Under the pieces are notes generated by a model. It did not search any database, was not told the origin of the DNA, and saw nothing but the letters and a program-made list of their open reading frames with translations. A stretch of DNA of 64,000 nt, taken from assembly GCA_018365455.1 (NCBI GenBank), contig JAGZJZ010000020.1, positions 1 through 64,000 of the forward strand, in the 5' to 3' direction. Below are positions 54,429 to 62,778 of this stretch, piece after piece. The position numbers and the translations under genes are program-made. Every line of letters begins with the position of its first letter. The stretch's first letter is position 1. The stretch is from Clostridiales bacterium. Lineage in GTDB: Bacteria; Bacillota; Clostridia; Lachnospirales; Lachnospiraceae.

Positions 54429-54497
54429 TTCAGAACAAAAGATAAGTCAGTTAAAAGATCATGGTCACAATATATTGATTGTAAGGAGGTGAATGTA

Positions 54498-55373
54498 GTG
54501 CACAGTTATTTAAGGGCAATCGGTTTTAGCAACCTGGAGAAGAGAAAAGAAGTGGATCAGATCGTTAAAGACATCTGTGAAAATTATGAAAAAAAGCAAG
54601 TGGTAGATGAAAATGAAGGTGCATTTATTGAGATGTCAAAAGATTTTGGCCAGGATATAGGCATTACAGTTTGCGGGGAATTAGATGAGCAGGGGTTCCA
54701 TCAGGAATATTATTTTCCATATTTCAGAGGAACCGGGATTACCAGCGATGAAGATCTGGTAATTGAAAAGCATGTAGGAAAAGAATCCTTTGCAGGTGTA
54801 TGTGAAGATGTAAGAGTAGGAGTTTCTTTGATTTTTTATCTCCAAAATGCTGCAGATTATAAGATGCAGGCCAGCTTAAATAAATTAAGCGGTCAGAATA
54901 TAAGTACTACATTTTCAGGTTTATCCACGAAAGGAAAGATCTTACTTCCGATTGAAAAAAGTGAACAGCAGATTGATACGGATAAAGAGGCTACAAAAAA
55001 TCGGAATCATTTAATTGCGGCAGCAAGAAATGGTGATGAAGATGCTATTGAAAGTCTGACATTAGAAGATATAGATACTTATACGATGATATCCAGACGG
55101 ATTATGCAGGAAGATGTATTTACCATTGTTGATACATTCTTTATGCCTTATGGTATGGAATGCGATCAGTATCATATCATGGGTGAAATTAAAACCTGTA
55201 ATAAGGTCAAAAATACATTGAGCCAGGAAGAAATATATCAGATGAAAATATTGTGTAATGAGATGGTATTTGATATCTGTATAAATGAAAAAGATTTATT
55301 GGGAGTACCCGAAGAAGGTAGAAGATTTAAAGGTGTAATTTGGCTTCAGGGTCATTTGAACTTCCCTGAATAA
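54498..55373 (+). CDS. DUF3881 family protein
   Basis: 291 residues. The GTG at 54498 is preferred (AAGGAGG 8 bases upstream); a GTG three codons earlier overlaps the RBS. Matches DUF3881: MHSYLRAIGFSNLEKRKEVDQ at the start and GRRFKGVIWLQGHLNFPE at the end, found almost only in Lachnospiraceae and relatives (recall, not searched). No signal peptide or transmembrane helix. Function unknown. Confidence 0.85.
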   Translation: MHSYLRAIGFSNLEKRKEVDQIVKDICENYEKKQVVDENEGAFIEMSKDFGQDIGITVCGELDEQGFHQEYYFPYFRGTGITSDEDLVIEKHVGKESFAGVCEDVRVGVSLIFYLQNAADYKMQASLNKLSGQNISTTFSGLSTKGKILLPIEKSEQQIDTDKEATKNRNHLIAAARNGDEDAIESLTLEDIDTYTMISRRIMQEDVFTIVDTFFMPYGMECDQYHIMGEIKTCNKVKNTLSQEEIYQMKILCNEMVFDICINEKDLLGVPEEGRRFKGVIWLQGHLNFPE

Positions 55374-55382
55374 ATAAATATT

Positions 55383-55424
55383 AAAACAGCTGTTGTGCAA
55401 TTACAGGCAATGGCTGTTTTTTTA
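55383..55424 (+). terminator. Terminator after the DUF3881 gene
   Basis: Stem AAAACAGC with GCTGTTTT, extended inside by TTG/CAA, then TTTTTT, 10 bases beyond the stop. Confidence 0.75.
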
Positions 55425-55442
55425 GTAAATGGTTAAATTCAC

Positions 55443-55471
55443 TTGACTTTTTAGTCTAAAAAGTGTAATAT
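55443..55471 (+). promoter_or_regulatory. tRNA-Arg promoter
   Basis: TTGACT (55443-55448), 17-bp spacer, TAATAT (55466-55471), 22 bases before the tRNA 5' end. Confidence 0.7.
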
Positions 55472-55493
55472 TTATAAAGTAACTTTTATCCTT

Positions 55494-55565
55494 GTCCCCT
55501 TAGTAAAATGGATATTACGAATCCCTCCTAAGGATTAAGTGCAGGTTCGATTCCTGCAGGGGACG
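55494..55565 (+). tRNA. tRNA-Arg (anticodon CCT)
   Basis: Cloverleaf by eye: acceptor GTCCCCT/AGGGGAC with discriminator G, D stem GTAA/TTAC, anticodon stem AATCC/GGATT with loop CTCCTAA (anticodon CCT, reads AGG), T stem GCAGG/CCTGC with TTCGATT. CCA is not encoded. 72 bases. Confidence 0.95.
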
Positions 55566-55579
55566 TTAAGTAAAAGTTT

Positions 55580-55618
55580 AAACAGAGGTTCCTGATATAT
55601 AGGAATCTCTGTTTTTTT
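55580..55618 (+). terminator. tRNA-Arg terminator
   Basis: The stem AAACAGAG-TTCCT with AGGAA-CTCTGTTT, one mismatch, followed by TTTT, 15 bases after the tRNA. Confidence 0.85.
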
Positions 55619-55758
55619 GTGTATTTGTAAGTGTGTAAAAATCAACTCTATTATTTATTGGAAGATAAATTTCCACATACTATATGTGGCAAAGGAAAAA
55701 ATATTGTTTTTTAATATATTTGATTTTTAATAAAGTCATTTATAAAAAGGAGGACATC

Positions 55759-55848
55759 TTGAGTTCAGATAGCCTGAACTGGACAAATAAAATTTATTTT
55801 GCTAAATCAAAAAAAAGATGCAACCTTTTTCTCACGCAAAGCATCTAA
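55759..55848 (+). CDS. Possible 29-codon small ORF
   Basis: TTG start 5 bases after AAAAAGGAGG, 29 codons beginning SSDSLNWTNKIYFAKS after the first residue. The 5' end folds into a perfect 7-bp hairpin (AGTTCAG/CTGAACT). The strong RBS is the only support; the sequence is Lys-rich and unrecognised. Listed so that the good RBS is not lost. Confidence 0.2.
   Translation: MSSDSLNWTNKIYFAKSKKRCNLFLTQSI
55809..55848 (-). terminator. Minus-strand terminator-like hairpin beside the tandem repeats
   Basis: On the minus strand, AGATGC pairs with GCATCT over a 19-base loop and is followed by eight T residues. No minus-strand protein gene precedes it, which suggests a non-coding transcript through the repeat array. 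Confidence 0.4.
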
Positions 55849-55882
55849 TTAATGTGCACATCATTAAAAAAGTAAAAAATAC

Positions 55883-56220
55883 AGTTAGACAATCAAGCGA
55901 AAATTTGTAAAAGGTAAAAAAGCTAAATTGTCATGGTAGGCAACCGAGCGAATTTGTGAAAGCAAAAAAGCTAAATTGACATGGTAGGCAACCGAGCGAA
56001 TTTTTGTGAAAGCAAAAAAGCTAAATTGACATGGTAGGCAACCAAGCGAATTTTTGTAAAAGAAAAAAAGCTAAATTGTCATGGTAGACAACCAAGCGAA
56101 TCTTTATGAAAGGCAAAAAAGCTAAATTGACATGGTAGGCAACTAAGCAAATCTTTCATGAAAGGCAATAATGCTAATCTGTCTTGATAAGCAACTAAGC
56201 AAATTATTCATACAAGCAAC
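55883..56220. repeat. Degenerate tandem array of about 50-bp units
   Basis: One partial unit (55883-55920), then units at 55921-55968, 55969-56018, 56019-56068, 56069-56119, 56120-56171 and about 56172-56220 (48, 50, 50, 51, 52 and about 49 bp). Core: GCTAAATTGACATGGTAGGC then AACCRAGCGAATTTTTGTGA then AAGCAAAAAA. The first four are near identical and the last two progressively diverged. Unit lengths are not multiples of three and there are no unique spacers, so it is neither coding nor CRISPR. Confidence 0.9.
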
Positions 56221-56263
56221 AATAATAAAAATAATAATAAGAAACAATAAAATAGTCCGCCAA

Positions 56264-56290
56264 TAACAGACATCCATCAACATACTGTTA
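56264..56290. promoter_or_regulatory. Inverted repeat upstream of the sigma factor gene
   Basis: TAACAG (56264-56269) and CTGTTA (56285-56290) form a 6-bp inverted repeat 34 bp upstream of the sigma factor start. Possible operator or part of an autoregulated promoter. Confidence 0.3.
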
Positions 56291-56323
56291 TAAAAAGGAT
56301 GAAGCGAAAGGAATGAGATAAAA

Positions 56324-56872
56324 ATGGAGAATATGCGGGCAGAAGATCTGGTGCTTGTCCGAAAGGCAAAAAAGGGCAATACTCAGGCTTATGGAGAGTT
56401 AATTAAATTTCATAAAGAATATCTTTACCGGACAGCATTTTCCTATGTGAAAAACCAGGATCTGGCATTGGATGTTCTTCAGGAGGCGACCGTTCAGGGA
56501 TTGCTGGCTATTCATAATCTAAGAGAACCTCAGTATTTTAAGACCTGGATAACCAGAATACTATATAACTGTGCTATGCAAATGTATCGGAAATCATCCA
56601 AAATAATTTCTTATGCCCAGGATGAGATACCGGCGGTGGAGAATCAGATGGACAGCGGTATTTCCCAGGAAGAGAAAATGGATCTTCACGATGCGGTAAG
56701 ACAGCTGGACGAGCCATACCGGACGCTGATTGTATTAAAGTATTTTGAAGGACTGACGATATCTGAAATCTCTAAGATGTCTTCAAAGCCTGAGGGGACT
56801 GTTAAATCAGAACTGTCAAAGGCAAAAAAGAAACTGCGCACAATTTTGAAAGAGGGGTATATCTATGCTTAA
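56324..56872 (+). CDS. Sigma-70 family (ECF-type) RNA polymerase sigma factor
   Basis: 182 residues. Region 2 (AYGELIKFHKEYLYRTAFSYVKNQDLALDVLQEA) and region 4 (HDAVRQLDEPYRTLIVLKYFEGLTISEISKMSSKPEGTVKSELSKAKKKL) are clear; region 3 is absent as in ECF factors. Directs transcription of a small regulon, usually including itself. Overlaps by 8 bases the DUF4179 gene, its likely regulator. Confidence 0.9.
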   Translation: MENMRAEDLVLVRKAKKGNTQAYGELIKFHKEYLYRTAFSYVKNQDLALDVLQEATVQGLLAIHNLREPQYFKTWITRILYNCAMQMYRKSSKIISYAQDEIPAVENQMDSGISQEEKMDLHDAVRQLDEPYRTLIVLKYFEGLTISEISKMSSKPEGTVKSELSKAKKKLRTILKEGYIYA

Positions 56873-58250
56873 TAAAAATGAGTTTGATAAGATTCCAATA
56901 CCGGAAAATATAGATGATGTGATTGATAAAGGTGTACTAAGGGCTGTAAAAATAAAAAAAAGACAGCGGAGAAAGAAATTTATTACAACGACAACGGGCA
57001 TTGCTGCCGCTGTAGCCGTATTTTCTTTGTTCTGCGTATCTAATCCTGCCCTGGCAGCTAAAATCCCTTTAATCGGGCATATATTTGAACGGGTGGAGTC
57101 TACGGTAAGCTATAAGGGTGATTTTAGTTCCACGGCACAGGTTTTGGTGACGGAAGGCACGGATGATACCTTAGCTGATACAGAAATTAATGAAACAGGA
57201 GCAGCAAAAGAGAAACAGGATGGAGTACAGGAACAGGCTGCTGAGGAAAGTAAATATGTAAAAACTTCAAATGGGCTAACGGTTACGGTTTCCGAGGTAT
57301 ATTATAGTACAAAGGCTTTATATCTGGCTATGAGTGTTAAAAATGAGGAAGAGTTCCCTCAGGATTTTATGAAAACAAAAAATATGGATGGCTATATTTT
57401 GGATTATGATATGTTAGCTTTGAACGGAACTGCAAGTTTTAGTTTCTCGGATATGGATGTGGGGCCTGAACTGTATATAGAGGGTCAGTTTATTGACAAT
57501 CATACATTTGCGGGAATCTACCGCGTACCACTGGATCAATTTTCTTATTATCCTACAGATGAGGAAATTGCGGCTACAGGGCTTGATATTAATGATTACT
57601 GGAAAGATGATATGTCTACCGATGAAGCTGCGGCAAAAGTCGATGAGTATAATCTGAAATTAAAGGAGAAGTTCCCGGATATCGGCAAACCGATTCCGAT
57701 TCCGGATAATTTTACTTATAGTTTAAATATCACCAGTATTTTCGGAGAATTATTCGAGACAGAAGAAAAAACAGTTACTTTCCCGGAAGGAGACAGCGGA
57801 GTAGTATATGAGAATCTGGTTAAGAAATATGAAGGAAATTGGGATTTCCAGTTTGACGTCGCCCTGGATACCTCCAGAACCAGGACCATAGAACTTAACG
57901 ATACCAATGAGAATGGTCTTGGCATCTCCAAAATAGAAAAAACACCGTATGAAATAACAGCTGAGATGATCATTCCTTCAGATAAACTAAACTATGACTA
58001 TTTTCTGGTTATGTTAGATAAAGATGGGGATTTGATGGATTATCAGGGTAGTACCACAGACACTTATCAGCTCTATGGCAGGGATACCAGCACAGTTCAT
58101 ATCTATATCTGTGACTATATACAGTATATGGACGAGATTAAGGGGTATTACTGGTCTCCTGATTATGAGGAAAAGAAAAAAAACAAGACTTTCATGCAAT
58201 ATCTGGATGAGAAATCATTGTATCATACAGAGGTTTCTTTTGAAGAATAA
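56865..58250 (+). CDS. DUF4179 domain membrane protein, probable anti-sigma factor
   Basis: 461 residues. Short cytoplasmic N-terminal part (residues 1-43, IPENIDDVIDKGVLRAVKIKKR), one transmembrane helix (about 45-62), then a DUF4179 domain (residues about 60-170, SNPALAAKIPLIGHIFERVES) and a large extracytoplasmic part. The sigma gene overlap and topology fit a sigma/anti-sigma pair like SigV-type or RsiV-like systems; the sensed signal is unknown. Confidence 0.82.
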   Translation: MLNKNEFDKIPIPENIDDVIDKGVLRAVKIKKRQRRKKFITTTTGIAAAVAVFSLFCVSNPALAAKIPLIGHIFERVESTVSYKGDFSSTAQVLVTEGTDDTLADTEINETGAAKEKQDGVQEQAAEESKYVKTSNGLTVTVSEVYYSTKALYLAMSVKNEEEFPQDFMKTKNMDGYILDYDMLALNGTASFSFSDMDVGPELYIEGQFIDNHTFAGIYRVPLDQFSYYPTDEEIAATGLDINDYWKDDMSTDEAAAKVDEYNLKLKEKFPDIGKPIPIPDNFTYSLNITSIFGELFETEEKTVTFPEGDSGVVYENLVKKYEGNWDFQFDVALDTSRTRTIELNDTNENGLGISKIEKTPYEITAEMIIPSDKLNYDYFLVMLDKDGDLMDYQGSTTDTYQLYGRDTSTVHIYICDYIQYMDEIKGYYWSPDYEEKKKNKTFMQYLDEKSLYHTEVSFEE

Positions 58251-58283
58251 TGTCATACATTTTTGTTAATGAAATGAATAAGA

Positions 58284-58318
58284 GGTTCCCTGCTTATGAT
58301 GCGGCAGGGAGCCTTTTA
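58284..58318 (+). terminator. Terminator of the sigma/DUF4179 operon
   Basis: A 10-bp stem with one G-T pair (58284-58293 with 58304-58313) followed by TTTTATT. Confidence 0.82.
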
Positions 58319-58377
58319 TTCATTAACATAGAAAGTTGGCTCAAGCGTGCTTTCTATTGTTTGTGACCAGATAAAAA

Positions 58378-59283
58378 TCAGCTTTTACGAAAGTCTCCGG
58401 GTCTTTTTCCTGTGGTCTTTTTGAAAATGGTAAAGAAGTAGGTAATATTTGCAAACCCAACAGATTCTGCAATGGATGCTGTCTTGTGGGAGCTGCTTTT
58501 TAAAAGGTGGATTGCTTTGGCAATGCGAATACGGTTTAAGTAATCGGAAAAATACTCGCTGGTCTCTATTGCAAATTGGCGGCCCAAGTAGGCGGCGTTT
58601 ACATTTAACTGTATTGCAAGAGTTTTCAGGGAAAGATTGATATCCTGATAGTTATTGCGTACATAGCTGAGAGCATTTTGAATCAGGAACGAATAGGTTG
58701 GGTTAGTGTTCTCGTCAAGCTGATCCATAAGGCTGGTAAATAAATGAAATAGTTTTTCTTCCAGTTCTGAAAGAGAGTGTGCCGATCCAATAATACGGAA
58801 GGCCTCTTTTTTTTGGATGTCAATATTTGCGCTGGAGAAAAGAGAAGACTTTAGTTCCTGCATGGAACAGATAATAAACTCAATCAGTTGATATTTGATA
58901 TTTTCCAGGCTGTTGTTGTTGTCCTGTCGGAGCATTTCGGCAAAGTACTGGCGAAGCAGCTCCAGAAGAGAGGTACTGTCACGTGCTTCAATTATATTAG
59001 CCAGACTGGAATAGTCGAAGATATAGGGGGTATCTTTTTCAAGTTGTACAATGGTATCTTTCTGAAACAGATTCTGCATGATTTCTTTGCGTTCGGCAGA
59101 TTGCAGGCAGTATATGTAGGAAGCAGACAGGTCATGCACCGTAGAGGCGTTTTCGCTTATAGAAGCATAGCAGTCGCAGGTATCCCGGCAGATCTTTTCA
59201 CACAATCTGGCGGTGGAGAAATCTGCCCATTTTATAGACCGTTCTCCACTGTGAAACAGTGGTTTTAGAAGTCCAACCCGCAT
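58378..59283 (-). CDS. AraC family regulator with uncertain, possibly truncated N-terminus
   Basis: 301 residues from the first ATG. The C-terminal 100 residues are a double helix-turn-helix (LSLKTLAIQLNVNAAYLGRQF; TASIAESVGFANITYFFTIFKKTTGKRPGDFR). The preceding part resembles the central region of YesN-type regulators. The start ATG has no RBS, and the frame stays open for 24 more codons upstream with gene-like sequence (LCQLAEELAFQIVNLTF) up to an in-frame TGA near 59355. It could be the remnant of a longer regulator. Confidence 0.7.
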   Translation of the reverse strand: MRVGLLKPLFHSGERSIKWADFSTARLCEKICRDTCDCYASISENASTVHDLSASYIYCLQSAERKEIMQNLFQKDTIVQLEKDTPYIFDYSSLANIIEARDSTSLLELLRQYFAEMLRQDNNNSLENIKYQLIEFIICSMQELKSSLFSSANIDIQKKEAFRIIGSAHSLSELEEKLFHLFTSLMDQLDENTNPTYSFLIQNALSYVRNNYQDINLSLKTLAIQLNVNAAYLGRQFAIETSEYFSDYLNRIRIAKAIHLLKSSSHKTASIAESVGFANITYFFTIFKKTTGKRPGDFRKS

Positions 59284-59462
59284 TTTATTGCAGCGGAAGG
59301 TAAGATTGACAATTTGGAATGCCAGTTCTTCGGCCAGCTGACAGAGTCCATATCAGTTTCCCACACCCATCTTTTCGTACACTACCTATATTCTAAAAGC
59401 GTCCTTAATCAGCAAAACCCCAATATAATACATTTATATAAAATACATATAAAGAGTTTGCT

Positions 59463-60050
59463 CTAAAGCGGATTCTCCAAATATCCAATACCGCTCATTA
59501 TCATACTTTCAGCCATTCTGGCAATTTCTTCTGTAGGGAGAACCATTCCTTCCTCTATCCATTTTCGAATGAGACCGATACAGCCTGTACTGACAAAGGA
59601 ATAAAAGTATTCAATCTGCTTAATCGTAGCGTTGGGAAAGAGGCTGTGATAGGTATTGATACAGAATTCCTTACCGGTATCTAACAGTTTTGCCATTAGT
59701 TCCTTATCGTTATAATCACCCACCATAAAAGTACACATATCCGAGTTTTTCTTAAGACAGTAAAAGATTCCATTACAGATATCTGCAAGGTTTCCCTTTT
59801 TCGTGCTGTCGTTCAGGAGCGGTTCCAGTGCCTGGGAAAATTCAATCAGCATATCATTTTCAATCTCTTCCAAAAGGGCATAGATATCCTGGTAATGGCT
59901 GTAAAATGTGCCCCGGTTAATTCCGGCACGGTCACTGAGTTCTTTTACGGAGATACTTTGTATGGGTTTTGTTTTCAGCAGATCCGTAAAAGATCTGCGT
60001 ATTAAAAGCTTTGTAATCCTTACCCGGTGGTCATTGGATTCTTTTTTCAT
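59463..60050 (-). CDS. TetR/AcrR family transcriptional regulator
   Basis: 195 residues from ATG 60050 (AAGGAGG 6 bases upstream). N-terminal HTH: TKLLIRRSFTDLLKTKPIQSISVKELSDRAGINRGTFYSHYQD, with a C-terminal ligand-binding domain of the TetR_C_8-like type. 26 bases after the lipoprotein gene, probably the same transcript. Target genes not evident. Confidence 0.88.
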   Translation of the reverse strand: MKKESNDHRVRITKLLIRRSFTDLLKTKPIQSISVKELSDRAGINRGTFYSHYQDIYALLEEIENDMLIEFSQALEPLLNDSTKKGNLADICNGIFYCLKKNSDMCTFMVGDYNDKELMAKLLDTGKEFCINTYHSLFPNATIKQIEYFYSFVSTGCIGLIRKWIEEGMVLPTEEIARMAESMIMSGIGYLENPL

Positions 60051-60076
60051 AGGGAGCCTCCTTTTCAAGGGAAAAA

Positions 60077-60829
60077 TTAGCGTTTCACTTCAAAGACATC
60101 AAATTCAGAATCTCCATAGGTACAGATATAATTGCTGCCTTTGTCATCTGTAAATAAAACAGCCTGATCGCTGCGCTTCTTTTTATCATCAAACCAGGAT
60201 ATACGGGAAGCTTTCCCAGTGGATAAGTCCAGGTCTGTCTCTTTCATACTCTGTAAAATTGCAGCATTATTGGATTTTAAATCATATACATACGGAGTGG
60301 TTTCGGTTACACCATAATTTTGAATACTGGGACCTTCATCATCATAGGAAAAGACAACATAGCCGTTTCTGTCAACCCCGTTGGAAAAAGTACAACTGTA
60401 TAATAGCTGATCCGGGCGGATTTGCTGCATATCATGATTCCATATTTTATAATCGGTAAAGTTGTCGAATTTCCAGTTTGTATTTTCCATATCTCCTGTT
60501 GCAGCATCAACCCACATGGCCAGAAATTTTTGAATCCTTTTATGCTGGAAATATTCATATACCGGTGTATTCTGCGCCGAGTAATAGGAGTCCAATATAT
60601 TGGAGGGCAGAGAATCACTGGTTTCGGATTCATTGACATTGGCATTGTCTTTGCTGTGCTCTCGATTCCTATCCGACTTCACATCAGTATCATTTGTGGT
60701 AACCGTAGATTCAGCCGGCGAATTTGATCCCGATTCTGATCCCGATACACGGCCGGAGAAGGTACGGCAGCCGGTTGAAGCAGTGATACAGAAGCACAAC
60801 GTCAGTAAGACAGCATATTTCTTTTTCAT
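60077..60829 (-). CDS. Hypothetical lipoprotein
   Basis: 250 residues from ATG 60829 (GAGGGG upstream). Signal peptide with lipobox-like TASTGC, then a Ser/Glu/Asn-rich linker (residues about 25-70) and a soluble domain of unknown family (YFQHKRIQKFLAMWVDAATGD). Predicted to be anchored to the outer face of the membrane. Co-transcribed with the TetR gene. I do not recognise a function. Confidence 0.75.
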   Translation of the reverse strand: MKKKYAVLLTLCFCITASTGCRTFSGRVSGSESGSNSPAESTVTTNDTDVKSDRNREHSKDNANVNESETSDSLPSNILDSYYSAQNTPVYEYFQHKRIQKFLAMWVDAATGDMENTNWKFDNFTDYKIWNHDMQQIRPDQLLYSCTFSNGVDRNGYVVFSYDDEGPSIQNYGVTETTPYVYDLKSNNAAILQSMKETDLDLSTGKASRISWFDDKKKRSDQAVLFTDDKGSNYICTYGDSEFDVFEVKR

Positions 60830-61232
60830 TTGATGATCCCCTCGTTTCATATCACATATTTTTTCCTATCCAATGAACAGCACATCGTAAACTGCTGCGA
60901 TGTACTTTTGTACACGTTTATTGTATAAATTTAAGCTTTTTTGTTCCAATCCAATATGCAGGTCAGGTGATACCATTCCGTCAGTAAATTTGAAATATTC
61001 ATTTAACTTTTATTATACACCTACCTGATGGTAACGTCTATGAAAGGGCGCCAGAGCCAGCTTAAAAATTTATTCCTGCACCTGTCCGCCCCATTTTTCG
61101 GTATTAGAGTTTTTTAAAGTCTTTTTTAAAATCTTTGGATAGTGCAAAATAATCCAGATATCACAAAAAAGTACAAGAATTTATAAAAGTAACTTAAAAT
61201 TTTGAAAATATATATAAAGTTAATACTATGGG
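60830..61232. other. Intergenic region between divergent genes
   Basis: No coding sequence is convincing. A TGTACTTTTGTACA palindrome lies near 60901-60914 and could be an operator for the lipoprotein/TetR unit. The rest is AT-rich with a short GC-richer piece at about 61040-61100. Confidence 0.4.
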
Positions 61233-61261
61233 TTCACAAATTTCCTATGCTAAAATACTAA
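61233..61261 (+). promoter_or_regulatory. Possible promoter of the CUT1 sugar transporter
   Basis: TTCACA (61233-61238), 17-bp spacer, TACTAA (61256-61261), 45 bases before the binding-protein start. Confidence 0.35.
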
Positions 61262-61306
61262 CATAAACAAAGACAAAAAAACCAAATAAAATCAGGAGGA
61301 TATGAA

Positions 61307-62716
61307 ATGAAGAAGAAAGTTTTAGCAGCATTATTAGCAGGAACTATGGTACTCAGCCTGGCTGGATGTTCAGGAAGCGGAGCTGAGACAAAGGGAACGG
61401 AAGCCGGAACCACGGCAGCAGAGGAAACAACAGCAGAGACTTCAGCCGCAACTACAGAAGCAGCAAATGATACGGAGACTGCAGGTGAGACGGCAGGAGA
61501 TACCCAGGCTGCATCAGGAGAAGAAAGCAAAATTACAATTTGGGCATGGGACGAGTCATTTAATATTGTGGCTGCCAATCAGGCAAAAGAAATTTACCAG
61601 AAGAGCCATCCGGATGCAGAAGTAGAAGTTGTAACTATGGCACAGGATGATATCGTAGCGCAGCTTAATACCAGCCTTTCAGCCGGAACTTATGACGGAC
61701 TTCCTGATATTGTGCTGATTGAAGATTATAAGATTCAGGGTTATCTCACATCTTATCCGGATGAATTTGCTGATCTGACAGATGTTGCAAGCCCGGAAGA
61801 CTTCGCGGCTTATAAAACAGGTGTGAACCAGATGGATGGAAAAATGCTGGGTATACCATTTGATTCCGGTGTGGCAGCTACTTTTTACCGTACAGACCTG
61901 ATCGAGCAGGCAGGTTATACAAAGGAAGATATGCAGAATCTGACCTGGGATAAATATATTGAAATCGGTAAAGCAGTTAAAGAAAAATGCGGCGTAGATA
62001 TGTGTACCATTGATCCAAGTGATATTGGACAGATCCGTATGATGATGCAGAGTGCCGGAACCTGGTATACAGATGCAGAAGGCAAAGTTGATTTCAAGGA
62101 TAACCAAGGGTTAAAAGATGCAATTGGCGTTTACAAAAAGCTGGTTGAAGCCGGAATTACAAAACAGACTGCAGACTGGGATCAGTTCGTAGGATCCTTC
62201 AATAACGGTGAAGTAGCTTCCGTAGTAACCGGATGCTGGATTGCTCCTTCCATCCAGAAGGCAGAAGACCAGAGTGGCAAATGGGCAGTGGCACCATTCC
62301 CGAAAATGGATGCAAATGCAGAATCTGTAAATGCTTCTTCTATCGGAGGTGCAGGCTGGTATGTTCTGAAAAATGTAGGCAACGAGCAGGCAGCAAAAGA
62401 TTTCCTGAAAGAAACATTTGCATCTAATGTTGACTTAATGAACCAGCTGGCAGCTGACATTACCCTGGTTAGTACTTTAGACGCTGCAGAGTCAGCAGAA
62501 AACTACTCCAAGGGAAGCGATTTCTTTGGCGGACAGGAAATATTCAAAGATTTCTCCAAATGGACACAGGAAGTACCATCTGTTAACTACGGCCTGCATA
62601 CCTATGCACTGGAAGATATCATGACAGAAGCACTTCAGGCTATTGTATCAGGAGCAGATATAGATTCCACATTGTCTGATTACCAGACTCAGGCAGAAGC
62701 AGCAGTAGCACAATAA
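61307..62716 (+). CDS. Extracellular sugar-binding lipoprotein (ABC CUT1 family)
   Basis: 469 residues. Lipobox LAGC at about residue 21, a Thr/Glu/Ala-rich linker to about residue 65, then a family 1 solute-binding fold (KITIWAWDESFNIVAANQAKEIYQKS; GIPFDSGVAATFYRTDLIEQAGY; WAVAPFPKMD). AGGAGG precedes the ATG. Binds an oligosaccharide for the two permeases that follow. No ATPase gene is seen; CUT1 systems often share MsmX. Confidence 0.92.
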   Translation: MKKKVLAALLAGTMVLSLAGCSGSGAETKGTEAGTTAAEETTAETSAATTEAANDTETAGETAGDTQAASGEESKITIWAWDESFNIVAANQAKEIYQKSHPDAEVEVVTMAQDDIVAQLNTSLSAGTYDGLPDIVLIEDYKIQGYLTSYPDEFADLTDVASPEDFAAYKTGVNQMDGKMLGIPFDSGVAATFYRTDLIEQAGYTKEDMQNLTWDKYIEIGKAVKEKCGVDMCTIDPSDIGQIRMMMQSAGTWYTDAEGKVDFKDNQGLKDAIGVYKKLVEAGITKQTADWDQFVGSFNNGEVASVVTGCWIAPSIQKAEDQSGKWAVAPFPKMDANAESVNASSIGGAGWYVLKNVGNEQAAKDFLKETFASNVDLMNQLAADITLVSTLDAAESAENYSKGSDFFGGQEIFKDFSKWTQEVPSVNYGLHTYALEDIMTEALQAIVSGADIDSTLSDYQTQAEAAVAQ

Positions 62717-62778
62717 TAAAGAAGGTAGAGTGGGGTGCTGCATCGTTCAGCACCCCATTTTCAGGAAGGTAGAAGGTC

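Noticed and set aside
55494..55565. tRNA-Arg as an active integration site with a neighbouring island
   Set aside because: No integrase, no repeated tRNA 3' end and no mobile genes are seen downstream within the window.
55883..56220. CRISPR array
   Set aside because: Units are tandem copies with no unique spacers, the whole unit is conserved, and no cas genes are near.
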